40,218 bases of DNA from Candidatus Moraniibacteriota bacterium. Its GTDB lineage: Bacteria; Patescibacteriota; Minisyncoccia; Moranbacterales; GCA-2747515. The notes below the pieces were generated by a model. It was not told where the DNA came from and ran no database searches. It saw only the letters and a program-made list of their open reading frames with translations. The stretch is taken from assembly GCA_023133275.1 (NCBI GenBank), contig JAGLWU010000010.1:1-40218 (forward strand), read 5' to 3'. Each line of letters opens with the position of its first letter. Within the stretch, counting starts at the first letter, position 1. A program made the position numbers and the translations under genes. Shown in pieces: positions 9,978 to 18,224 of this stretch.

Positions 9978-10235
9978 ATGACCTACTACGTCTACATCCT
10001 AAAATGCTCCGACCAAACACTCTACACAGGAATAACTACAGACCCAAAACGACGAATCCACGAACACAACAATTCCAATAAATTAGGTGCAAAATACACC
10101 CGACCTAGACGACCAGTAAAATTAGTCTACACTAAAAAATACAAAACACGCTCAGAAGCAACTAAAGAAGAAATCAGAATCAAAAAACTTTCACGAGAAA
10201 GCAAAAAATTATTAATCACAAAAAATACTTTTTAA
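9978..10235 (+). CDS. GIY-YIG nuclease superfamily protein (UPF0213/YhbQ-like)
   Basis: YYVYILKCSDQTLYTGITTDPKRRIHEHN...GAKYTRPRRPVKLVY. Confidence 0.92.
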   Translation: MTYYVYILKCSDQTLYTGITTDPKRRIHEHNNSNKLGAKYTRPRRPVKLVYTKKYKTRSEATKEEIRIKKLSRESKKLLITKNTF

Positions 10236-10289
10236 ATAATTTATCATTTTTGTGTAGATTAAATTATTCTTAAAAAAGTTTAACGCTCA

Positions 10290-10298
10290 TGCTATAAT
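10290..10298 (+). promoter_or_regulatory. Extended -10 promoter TGCTATAAT upstream of gpmA
   Basis: TGnTATAAT 38 nt upstream of the ATG at 10337. Confidence 0.5.
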
Positions 10299-10336
10299 AT
10301 TAAAATGATATTTATAATTTAAATAAAATATTTTTT

Positions 10337-11023
10337 ATGGGAAAATTAATATTAGTTCGACACGGTGAATCAAAATGGAATAAAAAACAAATCTTCACTG
10401 GTTGGGTAGACATAACTCTAACCAGAAAAGGTATCGATGAAATTCAAGTGCTTGCAAAAAAGTTAAGAAAAATTAAATTTGATTTAATGTTTGCTTCTTG
10501 TCTTGAGCGAGCACAGGCTACATTATTACTAATTGCATCGGAGCAAGAAAAAACTGCAATTTTTATGCACGAAGAAAAAAAATATAATGCTAATGCAGAT
10601 AGTAATCATAGCATTCCTATTTTTACAGATTGTGATTTAAATGAAAGATATTACGGTTCATTGCAAGGAATGAAAAAGGAATTAGCAAGAGAGAGGTTTG
10701 GAGAAAAGCAAGTTTGCAAGTGGCGACGTTCATATAAATCACGTCCTCCAGAAGGCGAGAGTTTGCAGGATGTTTGTTGTCGGGTGAAAGCATTTTTTGA
10801 AGAAAATATTAAGCCAGTGTTGGATAATGATAAAAATGTTTTGATTAGTGCTCACGGAAATAGTTTGCGTGCTTTAATTAAATATATTGATAATATTTCA
10901 GATGATGAAATTGCACATCTTGAATTAGCTCCGGGAGATATGATTTCGTACACTATTGAAAATAAAAAGTTGATTAAAGATGACGGTGGTCATAAATTTA
11001 CGAGACCGTTGGAATGGAAGTAG
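10337..11023 (+). CDS. gpmA: 2,3-bisphosphoglycerate-dependent phosphoglycerate mutase
   Basis: LVRHGESKWNKKQIFTGWVDITLTRKG, ERYYGSLQGMKK, RPPEGESLQDV, ISAHGNSLRALIKYI. Confidence 0.95.
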   Translation: MGKLILVRHGESKWNKKQIFTGWVDITLTRKGIDEIQVLAKKLRKIKFDLMFASCLERAQATLLLIASEQEKTAIFMHEEKKYNANADSNHSIPIFTDCDLNERYYGSLQGMKKELARERFGEKQVCKWRRSYKSRPPEGESLQDVCCRVKAFFEENIKPVLDNDKNVLISAHGNSLRALIKYIDNISDDEIAHLELAPGDMISYTIENKKLIKDDGGHKFTRPLEWK

Positions 11024-11130
11024 TTAGCAGTGAGTGTTTTTTTGAGATGATGTTTAAATAAGTTTATAGAAAATGTAAGTTTAACGAATTTTTTTGAGAT
11101 GAAAGTTTAATAAAATAAATAGCAAATAAA

Positions 11131-11862
11131 ATGGAAAATGAAAAACAACAAAATTTATTATTTTTAGATGTTGAAGCGACAGGATTAGAAAAAGAAGATC
11201 GGTTAGTTCAAGTAGCTTATTCTTACAAAGGAGAAGAGCAAGAACAAATGTTTAAACCAGAGGAGCAAGAAATGTGTGTGCGAGCGATGGAAGTAACTCA
11301 CATTACTAATAAACATTTAGCAGATAAAAAATCTTTTCAAGGATCAGATTTTTATGAAAAACTTAAAATAATTTTAGAAAAGGATGAAACTATTTTTATA
11401 GCACATAATGCACCTTACGATATTGAAATGATTGAAAAAGAAAATCTAAAAACTGGAAAATTTATCGACACTTTTAAAATTGTACAGCATTTAGACACAG
11501 AAGCGAAAATTCCTTTTTATCGTTTACAATATTTACGTTATCATTTTGGAATGGAGGTTGATGCAAATGCTCACGACGCTTTAGGTGATGTTCGAGTTTT
11601 AGTAGCTTTATTCGAAAAATTGTATGATGAGATGAGTGAAAAATTATCTCACGAAGAAGTTATTGAAAAAATGATAAAAATTTCTAGTGAAGCAACTTTA
11701 ATTAAACGTATTAATTTTGGAAAGCATAAAGGCGAGTTAATTTCAGATGTGGCACGAAAAGATAAAGGTTATTTGCAATGGCTTTTGCAACAGAAAGAAT
11801 TTGCGGCAACGAATGACGATGTGGATGCAGATTGGATTTATACTTTGAGAAAATATGTTTAA
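11131..11862 (+). CDS. DnaQ-like 3'-5' exonuclease with a C-terminal DUF3820-like motif
   Basis: FLDVEATGLEKEDRLVQVAYSY (Exo I), IAHNAPYDIEMI (Exo II), AHDALGDVRVLVALF (Exo III); INFGKHKGELISDVARKDKGYLQWLL. Confidence 0.85.
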   Translation: MENEKQQNLLFLDVEATGLEKEDRLVQVAYSYKGEEQEQMFKPEEQEMCVRAMEVTHITNKHLADKKSFQGSDFYEKLKIILEKDETIFIAHNAPYDIEMIEKENLKTGKFIDTFKIVQHLDTEAKIPFYRLQYLRYHFGMEVDANAHDALGDVRVLVALFEKLYDEMSEKLSHEEVIEKMIKISSEATLIKRINFGKHKGELISDVARKDKGYLQWLLQQKEFAATNDDVDADWIYTLRKYV

Positions 11863-11877
11863 ATAGTTTTGATAGAG

Positions 11878-11886
11878 TTATCCACA
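11878..11886 (+). promoter_or_regulatory. Single perfect DnaA-box-like 9-mer TTATCCACA
   Basis: Matches the consensus TTATNCACA; no cluster seen nearby. Confidence 0.35.
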
Positions 11887-12019
11887 GTTTTCAATTTGTT
11901 TGCGAAAAAAAGTGAATGGGTGTAATATGAATTATGTAGGAGAATTTAAAATATATTATTTATTATTTCTAATAAATAAATGTCAAATATATATAAAAAT
12001 AATTAATAAAATAAAATCT

Positions 12020-15000
12020 ATGAATAGAATAAGTTTTTTCGTTTTAGTTTTGTGCTTGTCATTATTTTCATTTAATGTCATGGCTCAGAGTCAGGAGGAA
12101 GTATTAGTCGATGGGTTACCAGCGGATGCAGTCGTTACTGAAATAGAAATGGTAGAAATTGCAAATGTTAATTTTAATGACATTTTTATTAAAGAGCAAA
12201 GTGGAAATAAATTCACTATTGTTTTTGATATTTATAATGGACAGGGAGTTCAACCAGATATGCGTTATGGTATTAAACTGATTAACAAGACTTCATCAAA
12301 ATCAAATCCGAATAGTAGTTTTGTTGATGAAAAAGTATATGATGAAATATTTTCGATGGAGTCAGAATCATCTTTAAAGGAAGAATTTGTTTATGAAGCA
12401 CCAGAAGGATTGAAAGGCGTATATCATTTATATTTTTCTATAAAAAATTCGAACGGTCTTTCTTTGGCGTTAATGGATTTAGGTGAAGTTAGTTTTACAG
12501 GAGGTAAAAATAATATTAAATTAAATCTAGATGATTCTAAATGTTATGTTAATGTTGTAGGAGAAGAAAAGAAATATATTTTAAGTGAGGGCGTTGATAT
12601 TAACCCATCGGAAAATATTGAATTAGTATGTTTTGTTAAAAATAAATCAGCAAATAATGTAGATGCTTCAGTTAATTTTGAGGTTAGAAACAGATCTACT
12701 TTCGGAGATAAAGTTAAAGTAAAAGAAGAACAACAAGTATTTAATTTTGCAGGAGGTGGAGAAAAAGAAATTAAGATAAAAATTCCAGTTGTACAGAAAC
12801 CTCAGGCTTATAGTGTGAACGTTTCTTTTTTAGATGAAGAAAAAAATGCAGTTTCAAATGTTCTGAATGTTCATTATGTTGTGGCGGGAGAGAGTGCATC
12901 TATTATAAATGTTATTTTTGATAAAAATGAGTATAAAAAAGGTGATAAAATTATGGGCAAGATTTCACTTTCTCAATCAGCTGATAGTTTTGCTGGATCT
13001 AGGTTAGGTGGTACACAAACAAAAGGATTGAAATACAATTTAGATATTGAAAATGACAAAAATATAAGTTGTATAGAATCAGTTCAAAATAAATCTATTG
13101 ATAATGAGGCGAATGAAATTGTAATTGATTCTAAAGCGGTGGTTGATTGCACTAATCCTAATGCTTCAATTGTAATAATGGATGCTGATGGGAATGTTTT
13201 AGATAGTCAATCATATAAAATGTTTTATGATAAAAGTTTAGAAATGACTGAGAATAAAAAAACAGGCTTTACCGATTTAAAAAATAATACAGGTTGGATT
13301 GTTGGTGGAATAATTTTATTTTTAATACTAATAGTTACTATAATTATGCTTATAAAAAATAGAAAAGGTAGTGTTCTTGGTTTATTAATGTTAATGTTGT
13401 TTTCTGGACTTTTTTCTTTCCATAAGGTTGAGGCAATTACTCTTTCGGCAGATAAGGCGACATTTACTGTAAGTATTAACAGTACTTCTTATGCACCAAA
13501 AGGAGATATAAAAGTTTGTGGAAAGGGTGTTATAACTTCTTGTTGGAATGAAATGTATGCTGGAGCTTCGGCAAATGGGACAGATTTTTTATATACGCAT
13601 GTTAAAGATGGAGATGGAGGGGGCAAAACATTTGAATGGCCTATAGATTACAACTGTAAAACAATAAAAGCTGCAAAAACTTGTGGTAATCATTGTGTTG
13701 ATATAGATGTTGTTTTTTGGCATTTAACTAGCTCTGGATGGAATAAATATACTGATAGTAAAGAAATATGTTATACAATTCCTGATTCATATTGTGAAGT
13801 TAAAGTGAATGGACAATGTAATAGCGTATATAACGGACAAGTAGTAGATTCAAAGCCAACTTCAGGTTTATGTACTGCAGGTACAACTTCAGGCGTTTCA
13901 GGAGCAGGTCTTTTAACTAATCCATGGAAATGGTCTTGTAGTGGTTCTGGAGGTGGGAGTACAGCAAGCTGTTCAGCAACTCAGACTCCATCAGATGGAC
14001 AATGTAATAGCGAATACAATGGACAAACAGTAGATTCAAAACCAACTTCAGGTTTATGTGAAAATGGTACGGCTTCAGTCATCTCAGGAGAAGGATCTTT
14101 AACTAATCCATGGAAATGGTCATGTGATGGAATTAATGGTGGAGTACTTGAAAATTGTTCAGCTAGAAGAGCTTGTGGAACTGCTGCAAAAACTTTTACA
14201 GAACAGTATGTTGTGCCTAGTGAATGGTCAAGCCCTGTTGAAGGATATTTTTGTCCAGCTGGAACAGTTGCAACACCAACTAATCCAGAATTTCCACAAG
14301 CAGGTAGCACAACGATTTGGCAGTGTGATGGCAGTGATGGTAGTAGTGATTCTTGTTTAGCAACAAATGATGCCATTGTTCCGACATGTCCAGCGTGGGA
14401 TGGTACTGTTATGACGAGAGAGACTCTTGAAGGAAAAACAGATGAACAATTATGTGGTCCAAATGGTAAATTAAAAGAAGGAACAAGTTTTGTGTCAAAT
14501 GATATATACTGGAATTGGTCATGCGTACTTAATATGGATCCTTTGCCTGCTGGAGTTAATGCTGATGATGTTTTTGCAGAATGCAAAGCTGAAAACTGTT
14601 TAGCAAATACAACTTTCAATGAGGAACTTTATGTTTATTTCAAGGAAGATGGAACAGTTGACCCAGCTAAATTCTTTATAGAAAGTGATTGTCCAGATTT
14701 ATGTTGTGTTTATAAAAATGATAGTTCGGGAGAAGAGGTAAAAGTTGGTACTTGTGATGGAGAGGATTTAAAAGAAGGTGAAATAGTTGTAGATGGTCAT
14801 CCAGATGAAATAATAAAGAAATGTACAGGAGGTCCAGAAGATGAATGTGATGATTATGATTGTCCAGATGGAGATGATTGTCCAGAGGATTGCAAGGATT
14901 CAATTGATTGTGATGATTATGACTGTCCAAGTGGAGATGACTGTCCAGATAGTTGTAAAAGTTTAGAAGAAAGCCTAACTATCCAATGTGTATGTACAGC

Positions 15001-15136
15001 TAATAGATGTACTGCTCAAGGATCATGTGCTGCGACTCCAGTTTTTGCAAGTTCTATTGCAGACGCCAACTGTTCAAGCGAATGTTCTTCTGACTCTGAT
15101 TGCGGAGATGGAGGTGTTGTAACAGAGAAAAACTAA
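12020..15136 (+). CDS. Large secreted/surface Cys-rich protein with an internal membrane anchor and a second signal-like segment
   Basis: Start reassigned from 11900 to MNRISFFVLVLCLSLFSFNVMAQ. Central TM TGWIVGGIILFLILIVTIIMLIKNRKG is followed by LGLLMLMLFSGLFSFHKVEA, then Cys-rich repeats. Confidence 0.75.
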   Translation: MNRISFFVLVLCLSLFSFNVMAQSQEEVLVDGLPADAVVTEIEMVEIANVNFNDIFIKEQSGNKFTIVFDIYNGQGVQPDMRYGIKLINKTSSKSNPNSSFVDEKVYDEIFSMESESSLKEEFVYEAPEGLKGVYHLYFSIKNSNGLSLALMDLGEVSFTGGKNNIKLNLDDSKCYVNVVGEEKKYILSEGVDINPSENIELVCFVKNKSANNVDASVNFEVRNRSTFGDKVKVKEEQQVFNFAGGGEKEIKIKIPVVQKPQAYSVNVSFLDEEKNAVSNVLNVHYVVAGESASIINVIFDKNEYKKGDKIMGKISLSQSADSFAGSRLGGTQTKGLKYNLDIENDKNISCIESVQNKSIDNEANEIVIDSKAVVDCTNPNASIVIMDADGNVLDSQSYKMFYDKSLEMTENKKTGFTDLKNNTGWIVGGIILFLILIVTIIMLIKNRKGSVLGLLMLMLFSGLFSFHKVEAITLSADKATFTVSINSTSYAPKGDIKVCGKGVITSCWNEMYAGASANGTDFLYTHVKDGDGGGKTFEWPIDYNCKTIKAAKTCGNHCVDIDVVFWHLTSSGWNKYTDSKEICYTIPDSYCEVKVNGQCNSVYNGQVVDSKPTSGLCTAGTTSGVSGAGLLTNPWKWSCSGSGGGSTASCSATQTPSDGQCNSEYNGQTVDSKPTSGLCENGTASVISGEGSLTNPWKWSCDGINGGVLENCSARRACGTAAKTFTEQYVVPSEWSSPVEGYFCPAGTVATPTNPEFPQAGSTTIWQCDGSDGSSDSCLATNDAIVPTCPAWDGTVMTRETLEGKTDEQLCGPNGKLKEGTSFVSNDIYWNWSCVLNMDPLPAGVNADDVFAECKAENCLANTTFNEELYVYFKEDGTVDPAKFFIESDCPDLCCVYKNDSSGEEVKVGTCDGEDLKEGEIVVDGHPDEIIKKCTGGPEDECDDYDCPDGDDCPEDCKDSIDCDDYDCPSGDDCPDSCKSLEESLTIQCVCTANRCTAQGSCAATPVFASSIADANCSSECSSDSDCGDGGVVTEKN
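13811..14170 (+). repeat. In-frame tandem repeat (186-bp period) in the surface protein
   Basis: GQCNSVYNGQVVDSKPTSGLC...LTNPWKWSCSG and GQCNSEYNGQTVDSKPTSGLC...LTNPWKWSCDG; the units start at 13811 and 13997. Confidence 0.9.
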
Positions 15137-15172
15137 TTAATTTGATATTTTAAATTCATTTTAATTAATAAT

Positions 15173-15198
15173 AAAAACCACTCGAAAGGGTGGTTTTT
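15173..15198 (+). terminator. Rho-independent terminator after the surface protein
   Basis: AAAAACCACTC-GAAA-GGGTGGTTTTT stem-loop. Confidence 0.85.
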
Positions 15199-15296
15199 AA
15201 TTACCTTATATTTTTTTGTCATAACTTGCAACGATGAGAATTTATTTAAAAATATTTTTTATTTAAAATATTGTCTGAAGAGATTTGATGTAAATA

Positions 15297-15305
15297 TGTT
15301 ATAAT
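15297..15305 (+). promoter_or_regulatory. Extended -10 TGTTATAAT directly upstream of trmD
   Basis: Only 9 nt separate it from the ATG at 15315, so the 5' UTR would be near leaderless. Confidence 0.5.
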
Positions 15306-15314
15306 ATAAAATAT

Positions 15315-16016
15315 ATGAATTTTCACATAATTACAATTTTTCCAGAAATTTTTGATTCCTATTTTTCAGAGTCAATTATTGGACGTGCTCAAAAAAAAAG
15401 TTTAATTAATATTAAAGTTTATAATTTGCGTGATTTTTCTGAAAATAAACACAAAAATATTGACGACACTCCTTATGGTGGTGGAGCGGGAATGGTTATG
15501 AATGTGAAACCTATTTTTAAAGCGATTAATCATATTAAAAATAAAATAATTTTTGAGGGAAGAGAAGTTGAAAAAGTTAGAACGATTTTGTTTGCGGCGA
15601 AAGGGAAAAAATATTCCCAGCAAGATACGGTTCGTTTTAATGATGATTTTACTGATTTAATTTTTATTTGCGGACGATATGAAGGTGTGGATGAACGGGT
15701 TGCTAAATATATTGCTGATGAGGAAATTTCTATTGGGGAATATGTTTTGACTGGGGGGGAAATTCCGGCGATGGTTGTGGTGGATTCTGTCTCTCGGTTA
15801 GTGCCAAATGTTTTGGGTAATAAGGAATCGTTAAATGAAGAGAGTTTTTCTTTTCAAAATGATTTGAATAATTCTGATGATGTTAATTTTAAAAAAAAAT
15901 TAGAGTATCCACAATACACGAAACCCAGAGAATTTAATGGTTGGAAAGTTCCAGAAATTTTATTAAGTGGTGATCATGGAAAAATTAAAAAGTGGAGGGA
16001 AAATAATAGATTTTGA
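15315..16016 (+). CDS. trmD: tRNA (guanine-N1)-methyltransferase
   Basis: ITIFPEIFDSYFSESIIGRAQ, DDTPYGGGAGMVM, ICGRYEGVDERV, SIGEYVLTGGEIPAM. Confidence 0.97.
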   Translation: MNFHIITIFPEIFDSYFSESIIGRAQKKSLINIKVYNLRDFSENKHKNIDDTPYGGGAGMVMNVKPIFKAINHIKNKIIFEGREVEKVRTILFAAKGKKYSQQDTVRFNDDFTDLIFICGRYEGVDERVAKYIADEEISIGEYVLTGGEIPAMVVVDSVSRLVPNVLGNKESLNEESFSFQNDLNNSDDVNFKKKLEYPQYTKPREFNGWKVPEILLSGDHGKIKKWRENNRF

Positions 16017-16102
16017 AAAAGCATCAAGATTTAATAATTAAAAATTATTCGGAATCTAGGAAACTGTAAGATTAACAATGAAACTTTTAATTTTAATCTA
16101 AG

Positions 16103-16156
16103 ATCCTGAATGAATTATTTAATTTTTTTACAAAAAATAAAATAATTTTTCAGGAT
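16103..16156. other. Long imperfect AT-rich inverted repeat
   Basis: ATCCTGAATGAATTATTTAATTTTTTT / AAAAAATAAAATAATTTTTCAGGAT arms pair almost throughout. Confidence 0.7.
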
Positions 16157-16250
16157 GATATGACTTGAAAGACTTAAAAGTTTTATGATTTACCATTTTG
16201 GATTGAAAATTTTAAACCTTTGCATTACAATGATAAAAAATATTTTAGAA

Positions 16251-16282
16251 TTTCAACAAGTAGTCATGACTACTTGTTGAAA
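16251..16282. other. Perfect 32-bp palindrome TTTCAACAAGTAGTCATGACTACTTGTTGAAA
   Basis: 16-bp half-sites, exact dyad symmetry; it runs directly into the GC-rich 20-mer at 16281. Confidence 0.95.
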
Positions 16283-16300
16283 AGCCCGTGCGGCGAGCAC
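16281..16300 (+). repeat. GC-rich intergenic 20-mer, copy 2 (upstream of proS)
   Basis: Exact AAAGCCCGTGCGGCGAGCAC. Confidence 0.97.
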
Positions 16301-16304
16301 TTTT

Positions 16305-16332
16305 TTGATTTTTTTAAAAAAAAGTGTAAAAT
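16305..16332 (+). promoter_or_regulatory. Candidate promoter TTGATT-16-TAAAAT for the proS leader
   Basis: -35 at 16305-16310, -10 at 16327-16332; about 190 nt upstream of the proS ATG. Confidence 0.45.
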
Positions 16333-16520
16333 GGATGTAGACTAAGAAATTTTTGTTTTATGATTATTTTGTTGTCAGAAAATTTACTTAAAAACAATAT
16401 TCCCGTTGGGGTGTATTAAATAATGAAGTTTAAAGACCTTAGGTTTTTTTGGATGATTGCAATTAATGATTTTATTCAAAAAATTTAAAGCAGAAAATAT
16501 AATTTATTTAATTTAATATT

Positions 16521-18194
16521 ATGAAACAATCAAAATTATTTGGAAAAAGCATTAAAGAAATTCCAGTTGGAGTTTCCACAAAAAATCATGAGTTTCTTTA
16601 TCGAGGAGGATTTATTCGTGAGTCAGTGGCTGGAAGATATTATTTTCTACCTTTGGGAATGCGAGTTCATGACAAGTTAGTTAAACTTATTGAAAAGGAG
16701 ATGGATAAAACTGGAGCACAGAAAATTGTTACTCCGACTTTGCATCAGCTCGAGCTTTGGAAAGAAACTAATCGAACGGATACAGCAGGTTTTGAATTGA
16801 TGACAGTGAAAGATCGGCGAGAGGCGGATTTTGCATTGGGTGGAACAGCAGAAGAAATGATTGTTGATTTAGTGCGAAAGTTTAATATTAGTTATAAAGA
16901 TTTACCATTTAACATTTATCAATTTTCCAATAAATTTCGTGATGAGATGAGAGCGAGAGGCGGGCTTTTGCGAGTGCGAGAATTTGTGATGAAAGATGCT
17001 TATTCTTTTCATGCGGACGAAGAAGATTTTAAGCGAGAATATAAGTTGATGGAAAATACCTATAAAAATATTTTTGAAAAGTGCGGTTTGAAAACATATT
17101 CAGTATTGGCGGATAATGGTTATATTGGTGGAGAATATTGTCATGAGTTAGTTGTCGAATCTGAGATTGGTGAATCTGATTTCTTTGTTTCTGAAGATGG
17201 AAAATATGTTGCTCATGAAGATGTGGCGGAATTTGATCGTGGTGAGATTAATCCAGATGATGAAATGAAAGAAGTGGAAACTATTGAACAGCCAGAATGG
17301 GTAAAGACAATGGATGATAATGTAAAACATTACGATTTGCCAGCATCAAGGTTTTTGAAAAATGTGGTATATCAAAATACGACTAATGGAGAGTTAATTA
17401 TTGTGGTGATTCGTGGAGATTTGGAAGTGAATAAAACTAAATTGGAATCAAAATTAAATTTAGTTGGTCAATTGGAGGCGGCGACTGATGAGGATTTGGC
17501 AAGTATTGGAACGAAGAGTGGATGGGTTCATTCTTGGGGACATGACGCAAAATATGTTGGTGATATTTCTTTGAAAAGTGTGAAAAATTTTATTGGTGGT
17601 CAGAAAGAGGAAAAGACAGATACAATTAATGTGAATTATGGACGTGATTTTGAATGTGAGATTTTGGATGACTTTGCGTTGGCGGAAGATAGATTTATTA
17701 AAGATGGTCAAAAATTGATTGCTAAAAAAGGTGTAGAAGTTGGAAATATTTTTCAGCTCGGTCATCATTATTCTGAATTAATGAATGCGACTTTCAAAAA
17801 TAAAGAAGGGAAAGATGAATTTTATTACATGGGTTGTTACGGAATTGGTGTTGGACGAACGATGGCGACGATTGCGGAAATTCATCATGATGAAAACGGA
17901 ATTATTTGGCCAGAAAATTTAGCACCTTTTAAAGTTCACTTGTTGAGTTTGAATGTTAATGAGAAAACGGAAGAGATTTATCGACAACTTTTGGATCAGG
18001 ATGTCGAGGTTCTTTTTGATGATCGTGATGTTCGACCAGGGCAGAAGTTTGCGGATAGTGATTTGATTGGTATTTCTTATCGTGTGGTGGTGAGTGAGAG
18101 GTCTTTGGAGGCTGGTGGTTTGGAGGTTAAGAAGAGGGATGAGAAAGAGGGGAAGATTATGAGTGTTGAAGAGGTTTTGGAATTGGTTAAGTAA
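16521..18194 (+). CDS. proS: Prolyl-tRNA synthetase (bacterial type with insertion domain)
   Basis: KSIKEIPVGVSTKNHEFLYRGGFIRESVAGRYYFLPLGMRV, FRDEMRARGGLLRVREFVMKDAYSFH, GCYGIGVGRTMATIAEIHHDENGIIWP. Confidence 0.97.
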   Translation: MKQSKLFGKSIKEIPVGVSTKNHEFLYRGGFIRESVAGRYYFLPLGMRVHDKLVKLIEKEMDKTGAQKIVTPTLHQLELWKETNRTDTAGFELMTVKDRREADFALGGTAEEMIVDLVRKFNISYKDLPFNIYQFSNKFRDEMRARGGLLRVREFVMKDAYSFHADEEDFKREYKLMENTYKNIFEKCGLKTYSVLADNGYIGGEYCHELVVESEIGESDFFVSEDGKYVAHEDVAEFDRGEINPDDEMKEVETIEQPEWVKTMDDNVKHYDLPASRFLKNVVYQNTTNGELIIVVIRGDLEVNKTKLESKLNLVGQLEAATDEDLASIGTKSGWVHSWGHDAKYVGDISLKSVKNFIGGQKEEKTDTINVNYGRDFECEILDDFALAEDRFIKDGQKLIAKKGVEVGNIFQLGHHYSELMNATFKNKEGKDEFYYMGCYGIGVGRTMATIAEIHHDENGIIWPENLAPFKVHLLSLNVNEKTEEIYRQLLDQDVEVLFDDRDVRPGQKFADSDLIGISYRVVVSERSLEAGGLEVKKRDEKEGKIMSVEEVLELVK

Positions 18195-18224
18195 TTTTTA
18201 AATTAATTTCTTAAAATAAAATTT

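Noticed and set aside
11878-11886. Single perfect DnaA box TTATCCACA as a possible origin
   Set aside because: One isolated box, with no cluster and no dnaA/dnaN nearby; probably chance or a local regulatory site.
11900-12019. Upstream start (11900) for the surface protein
   Set aside because: The N-terminal extension is not signal-like, overlaps a probable promoter, and MNRISFF... at 12020 begins a clean signal peptide.
13981-14619. 212-aa minus-strand ORF opposite the surface protein
   Set aside because: It lies wholly antisense to a well-supported Cys-rich repeat ORF; its length is explained by the biased codon content of the repeats, and there is no SD or recognisable domain.
16333-16520. 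T-box riboswitch upstream of proS
   Set aside because: No recognisable AGGGTGGNACCGCG-type T-box sequence; only a weak stem and T-run.
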